64,000 nt of DNA from Streptomyces solicavernae (GTDB lineage: Bacteria > Actinomycetota > Actinomycetes > Streptomycetales > Streptomycetaceae): contig NZ_JASCIR010000003.1 in the NCBI RefSeq assembly GCF_029968095.1, forward strand, positions 302,153 to 366,152, in the 5' to 3' direction. The notes beneath the pieces were generated by a model. That model was given only the letters and a program-made list of their open reading frames with translations, was not told the origin of the DNA and searched no databases. The position numbers were made by a program, and so were the translations under genes. Positions 58,638 to 64,000 of this stretch are shown here, piece by piece; positions within the stretch are counted from its first letter, which is position 1; every line of letters begins with the position of its first letter.

Positions 58638-59036
58638 TTTGGTCCTGATCTGCGATGCGTCGGCGAGTGGGACGACGGTGAGTGTGACGACGGCGGAGGT
58701 CGACGGGGATCGGCGCGCGTCGGCGCCGTCGGTGGCCAAGTCCGGCCAAGTCGGTGGCCAAGTCCGTGGCCAAGTCCGGCCAAGTCGGTGGCCAAGTCGG
58801 TGGGGCCCGGTCCTAACGGCCGGGCGTCAGCCCCCTCTCGTCTGCGAGACTGGGTGGACATACGGAAAGCTCACACAAGCCATGGTGTCAGAGCCCTCGG
58901 ACATCCTGTGGACAGGTGTTTCAGCACGGCTGTTCACACCCACGTTTCGGCGTACGGTCACGGGGGAGGTCAACTGACACGATGATCGGGTTGCGCGGCG
59001 TCGCTGTGTTACCTAAAAAAGCAGTCGGGTGGAGAT
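58638..59036. other. 399-base divergent region upstream of hemL
   Basis: No supported gene. A tandem array at 58725-58806 (GTGGCCAAGTCC and CGGCCAAGTC units) lies 90-170 bases upstream of hemL, a DnaA-box-like TGTGGACAG is at 58907-58915, and an AT-rich CCTAAAAAAGC patch is at about 59013-59022, just before the next gene. The hemL and plus-strand promoters must lie here but no clear -10/-35 pair was seen. Confidence 0.55.
58725..58806. repeat. GGCCAAGTC tandem array upstream of hemL
   Basis: Alternating 12-base (TCSGTGGCCAAG) and 10-base (TCCGGCCAAG) units, about seven in all. Confidence 0.75.
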
Positions 59037-59681
59037 ATGCATCGCGGTGGCGGACTGGGCGAGGGGACCGACGACCTCGGTCCCCGGCGTGCCCGCCGGG
59101 GGAGGCACCGTAGGGAACCTGAGGCCGCGGAGTCGGCGGACACGGCGGCGGACACGGCAGCGGCGGACACGGCAGCGGGCGCGGCCGGCCGGCGCGACGC
59201 CACGGCGGGTATCCCTTCGAGCACGGGGAGCAGGAGTGGCCGGGTGGGGGTGACCTACAAGTACTTCGGCGCTCCGGACGGTGCGACCGCCGCCCGGGTG
59301 CCGATCTCGATGCGCCCGGAGGAGCTCGGGGGCGACGAGCTCGGCATGGGCGGAATGTTCACGAAGATCAAGCCGGAGACGATGGCCGCGATGGTCCTCA
59401 CCGGCATCGAGGGCATACCCCTGCACAAGGTGCCCCCGCTCGAACTCGTCGTCCTGCACCCCGACTACGCGGTGGTGAAACTCCCGATGACGGTCGTCGA
59501 CCCGCTCCGCGGCATCGGCGACGAGGCGGTCGGCGCGGCCGCGTTCATCTGGTCCACGGTCCCGGACCGCGGCGGCCCGCGCGATGCGTTCAACGTCTAC
59601 CAACTCCTGCACGAATGGCAGGACTTCAGCCACCGGCTGCATGAGGCGGGGCATCAGCCCTACTGCCTTGTCTGGCCCTGA
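59037..59681 (+). CDS. Conserved hypothetical protein
   Basis: A 214-residue protein. From about residue 72 (VTYKYFGAPDG) it is well ordered and looks conserved: RPEELGGDELGMGGMFTKIKPETMAAMVLTGIEGIPLHKVP and NVYQLLHEWQDFSHRLHEAGHQPYCLVWP. The first 70 residues are Arg/Ala/Asp-rich with a TAADTAA-type repeat. ATG 59037 has GGTGGAGAT; GTG 59250 would drop the repetitive part and may be the true start. No transmembrane segment or known motif; function unknown. Confidence 0.72.
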   Translation: MHRGGGLGEGTDDLGPRRARRGRHRREPEAAESADTAADTAAADTAAGAAGRRDATAGIPSSTGSRSGRVGVTYKYFGAPDGATAARVPISMRPEELGGDELGMGGMFTKIKPETMAAMVLTGIEGIPLHKVPPLELVVLHPDYAVVKLPMTVVDPLRGIGDEAVGAAAFIWSTVPDRGGPRDAFNVYQLLHEWQDFSHRLHEAGHQPYCLVWP

Positions 59682-59790
59682 CCGAACCAGCCGTCCGGCC
59701 CTGACCGGACCGACCGTCGGGCCCTGACCGGACCGACCGTCGGGCCCTGACCGGACCTGCTGCCTCGCCCTGACCGGACCGACTGCCCGA
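59676..59790. repeat. Five 23-base tandem units beginning at a stop codon
   Basis: Units of the form CCCTGACCGGACCGACCGTCGGG, two of them identical, in perfect 23-base phase. The first unit holds the last codon and TGA (59679-59681) of the preceding gene; every copy repeats a CCCTGACC. Confidence 0.88.
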
Positions 59791-59881
59791 GCCTGAGCGG
59801 CTGTACGACGAGTTGGGGCTGGTCACGCCTGCACACTGGTGGCGGACGTGGGGAGGCGGCCGGGGATTGGCCGACCGTCCG

Positions 59882-60247
59882 TCAGGGCGCCGGGGCCGGC
59901 CTCGTCGACTCGTCCAGCGCCGCGGCCAGTCGGTTCCGGAGTTCCGTCTGGGCCGCGATGCGGCGGTCGAGCACGGCGAGGCGTTCCCGCGCCACGGCCA
60001 GGCCCTTCGGCGCGGGCGGCGCCTCGGCCACGTCACCGTCCAGGCAGGGCGCGAAGACCCGTACGTCGTCGAGGGTGAGGCCCACCGCGAGCAGGTGCCG
60101 GATGTTGCGGACCCGGACGACCGCGCCTTCGCCGTAGGCCCGGTAGCCGTTCGGGGCGCGCTCCGAGGAGATCAGTCCGGCCTGCTCGTAGTGGCGCAGG
60201 GCGCGCGCGGTCGTACCGGTGCGCGCCGCCAACTCCCCTATCCGCAC
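59882..60247 (-). CDS. MerR-family transcriptional regulator
   Basis: A 121-residue regulator. The MerR helix-turn-helix is at the very start (RIGELAARTGTTARALRHYEQAGLISSERAPNGYRAYGE), followed by an HLLAVGLTLDDVRVF helix and a coiled coil (LAVARERLAVLDRRIAAQTEL). No cysteine pattern for metals. GTG 60247. The SDR gene ends 92 bases upstream on the same strand; MerR may act on that gene. Confidence 0.9.
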   Translation of the reverse strand: MRIGELAARTGTTARALRHYEQAGLISSERAPNGYRAYGEGAVVRVRNIRHLLAVGLTLDDVRVFAPCLDGDVAEAPPAPKGLAVARERLAVLDRRIAAQTELRNRLAAALDESTRPAPAP

Positions 60248-60339
60248 CGGGATCCCGCTCCTCCTCGCGCCGTTATCCGCCCACTCCCCCTGCCCGTACC
60301 GGTCATCCCATCACGACGTACTTCTCGTCCCGCACGCGG

Positions 60340-61185
60340 TCAGGCCACCACCGCACCCCCGTCGACCGGCAGCACGACACCCGTCACGAACGACGCCTGC
60401 GGCGCGGCGAGCCCGGTGATCGCCCAGGCCACCTCCTCCGGCCTGCCGATCCGGCCGAGCGGTGTGTGCGCCAGCTGCCAGTCGCGGAGTTCCGCGATCC
60501 GCTCCGGCGACAGGCCCTGATGGTCGCCGATCGGCGTCTCCACAGCGCCGGGCGCGACCGCGACCACCCGCACCCCACGCGGCGCCAGCTCCACCGCCCA
60601 GCTACGGGTGAGGAGTTCGAGGGCCGCCTTCGTGGCGGCGTACACCGAACTGCCCGGGAAGGCCCGCTGCCCGACCGACGTACTGACGTTGACGATCACC
60701 CCGCGCCCCCCTTCGGCGAGCAGCGGAAGCGCCGCCTGCGACAGCAGGACCGGCGCGACCAGGTTGGTGGCGAGCTGCTCGTCGACCGCGCCGCGCGTGA
60801 CCGCCCCGAGGGCGCCGCTGCGAACCACGGCGGCGTTGTTGACGAGCACGTCCAGACGTCCGTACGTCCGCTCCGCCGCCTCGACGATCCGCTCGGGGCC
60901 GCCCTCCGCCGTGATGTCCGCGACGATCGGGGTGATCAACTCCGGGTGGGGGGCGGCGGTCTCCCGCAGCGGCCCCGGCCGCCGCCCCACCGCAAGCACC
61001 CGCGCCCCTCCGCCCGCAAAGGCCCTGGCGGCGGCCCGCCCGATGCCGGTACCTGCACCGGTCACGCAGACGACTCGGGGGGTGGTGTTCGTACGCGGGT
61101 CCGTGTTCGTACGAGGGTCCGTGTTGTTCGTACGAGGGTCGGTGTCCGTGCGCGGGTCTGTGTCCGTGCGTTCGTTGGCGTTCAT
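60340..61185 (-). CDS. SDR-family oxidoreductase
   Basis: A 281-residue NAD(P)-dependent dehydrogenase. VCVTGAGTGIGRAAARAFAGGG binds cofactor, VLVNNAAVV follows, and the active site is Ser in VSTSVGQ plus Tyr/Lys in SSVYAATKAALELL. The first 36 residues are five repeats of TDPRTN-type hexamers from an 18-base DNA repeat (61088-61172), probably disordered. ATG 61185. Substrate unknown. Confidence 0.88.
   Translation of the reverse strand: MNANERTDTDPRTDTDPRTNNTDPRTNTDPRTNTTPRVVCVTGAGTGIGRAAARAFAGGGARVLAVGRRPGPLRETAAPHPELITPIVADITAEGGPERIVEAAERTYGRLDVLVNNAAVVRSGALGAVTRGAVDEQLATNLVAPVLLSQAALPLLAEGGRGVIVNVSTSVGQRAFPGSSVYAATKAALELLTRSWAVELAPRGVRVVAVAPGAVETPIGDHQGLSPERIAELRDWQLAHTPLGRIGRPEEVAWAITGLAAPQASFVTGVVLPVDGGAVVA
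61088..61172 (-). repeat. 18-base tandem repeat in the SDR N-terminal codons
   Basis: About five units of TTCGTACGAGGGTCCGTG and variants (some TCCGTGCGCGGGTCTGTG) in frame with the SDR gene; one unit has an extra TTG codon. Confidence 0.8.
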
Positions 61186-61220
61186 GGTGGGAGCTTCCGA
61201 CCCTGACGCCAACGGCAAGG

Positions 61221-61817
61221 TCAAGCCCGCCGCTCGGCCCCCTTGCGCGCGCGGGCGCGGGCCCAGGCCCGGGTGGCGGTGCGTGTACGGATGCGGGCAC
61301 GGCCGCGCACCGGCCGCAGGACCTGCACGAGCTGACGGCAGCCCTCGCACCACACGTCCGAGCGCCGGGCGGCGCGCGCGGCGGCGTTGGCGTCGTCGAG
61401 GAACAGTGGGTCGCCGCGGTGGGTGAGGCACTCCACCTCGTACCGGTCGTCGGCCCGCCCCGCCCCGCGCAGCACGGGATCCGCGGCCGCCAGGGTGTCG
61501 CGGGTCCTGATCTGCGCTCCGGTGTCCCTTCGGGTGAAGACCCGGCCGTCGGCGTCGATTTCGCGCACCTCCTGCTCGGCCTCCCGGACCGCCGCGCGGC
61601 GGGCGAGCGCACCCTCCGGGTCGGGGGTGAGGGCCCGGGCCGCCCTGGACCGCAGCTTGTCGAGAGCCGTCTCCACGCGTCGGGCGTACACCCTGAGCGT
61701 CGCGCGAAGGCGCCGGCGCCGCACGTCCTTCACATCGAGACCGGCGTACTTCGGGCCGAGACGCGCGTCGTACGCCACGTCGACCGGCACGCCGGCCGGT
61801 ATGCCGCTGCTGCTCAT
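61221..61817 (-). CDS. Hypothetical protein
   Basis: A 198-residue Arg/Ala-rich protein. Seen: VDVAYDARLGPKYAGLDVKDVRRRRLRATLRVYARRVETALDKL (helical), then VECLTHRGDPLFLDDANAAARAARRSDVWCEGCRQLVQVLRPV, where Cys/His and CxxC could bind zinc, and a basic RTRTATRAWARARARK end. ATG 61817. The codon bias agrees with a real gene, but no family is recognised. Confidence 0.55.
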   Translation of the reverse strand: MSSSGIPAGVPVDVAYDARLGPKYAGLDVKDVRRRRLRATLRVYARRVETALDKLRSRAARALTPDPEGALARRAAVREAEQEVREIDADGRVFTRRDTGAQIRTRDTLAAADPVLRGAGRADDRYEVECLTHRGDPLFLDDANAAARAARRSDVWCEGCRQLVQVLRPVRGRARIRTRTATRAWARARARKGAERRA

Positions 61818-61900
61818 GAGGCGATGACTCCTTCGGCTCCCCGAGGCAGCTGTCCCCCACGGGAGTCGACTCTAAGGCGGATACGGAGGCCCCGCCCGTT

Positions 61901-62008
61901 CTGCGCTGTGTGCCCTGTGCCCTGTGCGCTGTGTGCGCTGCGTGTCCTGTGCGCTGTGTGCCCTGTGCGCTGTGTGCCCTGTGCACCGTGCTGCGCGCCC
62001 CGCACCCT
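61901..62008. repeat. CTGTG-rich tandem array upstream of corA
   Basis: Units of CTGTGTGCC, CTGTGCG and CTGTGCC repeat about a dozen times; a 15-base higher-order repeat (TGCGCTGTGTGCCC) occurs twice. The 293-base gap between two genes holds little else. Confidence 0.75.
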
Positions 62009-62110
62009 GTGCCCCGCGCCCCGCGCGAGACGGAACGGTTCGCGGGGTGCTCTGTATCGCCGACGGGCCCCAGTGGCACACTGGCACGTCGACCCGGAGG
62101 GAGACCGGAC

Positions 62111-63220
62111 GTGCCCATGATCCGCAAGCTGCGCCGCATGGTCGGCCGCGCCAAGCGCCGCACGGTGGACCTCAGCCATCCGGCACGCTCCCCTCTCGGC
62201 AGTGCCGTGGTGAACTGCGTCGTCTACCAGGACGGCAAGCGCCGCGCCGACGGCCGCGCTGACGTCTCGGCCGCCCAGGCCCTGGCCCGCGTACGCAAGG
62301 AGGGCGAGGGCTTCGTATGGATCGGCCTGCACGAGCCGACGCCCGACGAACTCGCAGCGCTCGCCGAGCCGTTCGGCCTCCACCCGCTGGCCGTCGAGGA
62401 CGCCGTCCACGCCCACCAGCGCCCCAAGGTGGAGTCGTACGACGACATGCTGTTCGCCGTCTTCAAGTCCGTCTGCTACGTGGACCACGACGAGCTGACC
62501 GCCAACAGCGAGGTCGTCGACACCGGCGAGATCATGGTCTTCACCGGCCAGGACTTCGTCATCACCGTCCGCCACGGCCGGCACGGCTCGCTCGGCCCGG
62601 TCCGCGAAGCCCTGGAGGCCGACCCGGAGCAGCTGGCCAAGGGCCCGTCGGCCGTGCTGCACGCGATCGCCGACCATGTCGTGGACGAGTACCTGACCGT
62701 CGCCGACGCCGTGCAGGAAGACATCGACGACGTGGAGTCCCAGGTTTTCGCCGCCCAGCCGGACCGCTCGGGCGGGCGGGCCGACGCCGGGCGGATCTAC
62801 CAGCTCAAGCGCGAACTCCTGGAGCTGAAGCGGGCCGTCTCCCCGCTCAGCCGCCCCCTGCAGATCCTCGCCACCCGCACGAACACCCTGATCGCCCCGG
62901 ACATCCAGCCGTACTTCCGGGACGTCGCCGACCATCTGGCCGGGACGAGCGAGCACATAGCGTCCTTCGACGCCCTCCTCGACTCGATCCTCCAGGCCCA
63001 CTTGGCCCAGGTCACGGTCGAGCAGAACGAGGACATGCGCAAGATCACGTCCTGGGCCGCGATCATCGCCGTCCCGACCATGGTCTGCGGCGTCTACGGC
63101 ATGAACTTCGAGCACATGCCCGGCCTCGACTCCCCCTACGGCTATCCCGTTCTCATCGTCCTCACCGTCCTCGCCTGCTTCCTGCTGCACCGCATGCTGC
63201 GGCGCAGGGGGTGGCTGTAG
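62111..63220 (+). CDS. corA: CorA-family magnesium/cobalt transporter
   Basis: A 369-residue divalent-cation channel. The long N-terminal cytoplasmic domain is followed by two C-terminal helices; the pore motif GMN is at 330-332 in GVYGMNFEHMPG. GTG 62111 lies nine bases beyond GGAGGG and gives VPMIRKLRR; ATG 62117 is the alternative. The TAG stop lies in the first half of a 14-base duplication. Confidence 0.93.
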   Translation: MPMIRKLRRMVGRAKRRTVDLSHPARSPLGSAVVNCVVYQDGKRRADGRADVSAAQALARVRKEGEGFVWIGLHEPTPDELAALAEPFGLHPLAVEDAVHAHQRPKVESYDDMLFAVFKSVCYVDHDELTANSEVVDTGEIMVFTGQDFVITVRHGRHGSLGPVREALEADPEQLAKGPSAVLHAIADHVVDEYLTVADAVQEDIDDVESQVFAAQPDRSGGRADAGRIYQLKRELLELKRAVSPLSRPLQILATRTNTLIAPDIQPYFRDVADHLAGTSEHIASFDALLDSILQAHLAQVTVEQNEDMRKITSWAAIIAVPTMVCGVYGMNFEHMPGLDSPYGYPVLIVLTVLACFLLHRMLRRRGWL

Positions 63221-63238
63221 GGGGGCGGCTGCAGGGGC
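63211..63238 (+). repeat. 14-base imperfect duplication across the corA stop
   Basis: GTGGCTGTAGGGGG (63211-63224) and GCGGCTGCAGGGGC (63225-63238) agree at 11 of 14 positions. The first carries TAG, the second CAG in its place. Confidence 0.65.
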
Positions 63239-63294
63239 GGTCGGTTGCGGCCGGCCCGTCAGGGACCCGGCACGTGCAGAGCTCGGGCGTGTTC

Positions 63295-63867
63295 TCAGGG
63301 GCGCCAGTGCGGGTCGCGGCCCAGGGCACCGAGGAGGCGGTCCTGCTCGGGCGCGTCCGCCGGTACGGCCACCGGCTCGCCGATCACACCCGCCTGCCGT
63401 GCCGCCGGGGCGAGGCCCTCGTACGCGGAGACGAGTTCGGTGAGGACCACCGGTTCGATCACGTGGTCCCGGCCGGTCGCGCGGGCCAGGTCCCAGGCGT
63501 GCACGGCGAGGTCGCCGAGCACCATGTGGCCGACCGTGCGGGCCGGGAAGTTCATCGCACCCGTCGTCCCCTCCTCCGCCCCGGGCTCGCCCCACGCGGC
63601 GGCCAACCGCCGGGTCTCCTCGCCGAAGCGGTCCCGCCAGTCGTCGCCCCGGCCGACCGCGTCGGGCGTCTCCCCGAACTCCGCGTCCTGCTTCACCGCA
63701 AGTGCCTGGAACTGCACGACCACTTGCGTGAGGTGGTTCACCAGGGCTCGTACGTCGTACTCGGAGCACGGCGTGCGCTGTCCGAGCTGCCCGTCCTCGA
63801 TACCCCGGATCACGGCGACAGCCTGCACGCCCGCCGTGTCCAGGAGTTCGCTGATGCTCTTCGTCAT
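63295..63867 (-). CDS. TIGR03086-type DinB-fold metal-binding protein
   Basis: A 190-residue helical protein of the mycothiol-dependent/MDMPI-like superfamily. VRALVNHLTQVVVQFQALA and FPARTVGHMVLGDLAVHAWDLARATGRD carry the conserved His/Asp metal ligands. The family may use mycothiol. ATG 63867. A duplicated C-rich stretch lies upstream toward the window end. Confidence 0.85.
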   Translation of the reverse strand: MTKSISELLDTAGVQAVAVIRGIEDGQLGQRTPCSEYDVRALVNHLTQVVVQFQALAVKQDAEFGETPDAVGRGDDWRDRFGEETRRLAAAWGEPGAEEGTTGAMNFPARTVGHMVLGDLAVHAWDLARATGRDHVIEPVVLTELVSAYEGLAPAARQAGVIGEPVAVPADAPEQDRLLGALGRDPHWRP

Positions 63868-63926
63868 GCCCCGAACGTAGGCGACGGCCGGTGCCCGCGC
63901 CTTGAAGAAATGCGACAGCCCTCCCC

Positions 63927-63997
63927 TGTTCCCACCCCCGTCCTGGACTCCGTTGTTCCCACCCCCGTCCCCGACCCGACCCGTCCTAGACTCCGTT
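63927..63997. repeat. C-rich duplication at the window end
   Basis: TGTTCCCACCCCCGTCCT...GACTCCGTT occurs twice with an inserted CCCGACCCGACC in the second. The window ends within or just after it. Confidence 0.5.
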
Positions 63998-64000
63998 CGT

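Overview
The window is high-GC DNA (codon third positions almost always G or C, many GTG starts, strong AGGAGG-type ribosome binding sites) with the gene content and order of a Streptomyces chromosome core. Respiration by complex I plus the futalosine (mqn) route to menaquinone, a CcsB/ResB/CcdA cytochrome c assembly set, a scoF-like cold-shock gene and mycobacterial-like fadA2/fabG4/htdX lipid genes all fit Streptomyces. I see no prophage, transposase, CRISPR array, tRNA or rRNA. The species cannot be named from the sequence alone.

Layout. 0-7 kb: end of a POT peptide transporter, a CocE/NonD hydrolase, a HAD phosphatase, fumarylacetoacetase and RecQ. 7-23.3 kb: the complete 14-gene nuoA-N operon on the minus strand, with 1-8 base stop/start overlaps at most junctions, a probable Rex operator upstream of nuoA and a strong terminator after nuoN. 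23.3-24.4 kb: a 1.15 kb gene-free stretch, then an NlpC/P60 cell-wall hydrolase. 25-34 kb: a GGR/MenJ-like FAD reductase, an acetyltransferase, glutaminase, menG, a barrel-less imidazolonepropionase-like protein, mqnC, a Ser/Thr kinase and mqnA. 34-41 kb: a cold-shock protein, then a fatty-acid module (acyl-CoA ligase, thiolase, two-domain FabG, MaoC hydratase, TetR regulator) sharing a TTAC-N6-GTAA operator. 41-44 kb: a DAACS symporter preceded by a 41-residue cysteine-rich leader peptide, plus small membrane and acetyltransferase genes. 44-50 kb: mqnE, an Lrp regulator, UbiX (mqnM), a Uma2 nuclease, UbiA (mqnP) and UbiD (mqnL). 50-59 kb: ccsB, resB, ccdA, a TlpA-like lipoprotein, a deacetylase-like lipoprotein, a histidine phosphatase and hemL. 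59-64 kb: a conserved hypothetical gene, MerR and SDR genes, a hypothetical gene, CorA and a DinB-fold protein.

How it works together. Much of the window builds one electron-transport chain: complex I oxidises NADH and reduces menaquinone; mqnA/C/E/L/M/P and menG make menaquinone (mqnB and mqnD are not here); the GGR-like enzyme may saturate its side chain; hemL starts tetrapyrrole supply and the Ccs/Res/CcdA/TlpA set matures cytochrome c.

Most worth following up: (1) the leader peptide and symporter, which look like a translation-attenuated cystine uptake unit; (2) the shared TetR operator; (3) the Rex site nested with an inverted repeat; (4) a repeated pattern in which short tandem arrays lie on or immediately beside stop codons in about eight genes; (5) the orphan imidazolonepropionase-like protein inside the menaquinone cluster.
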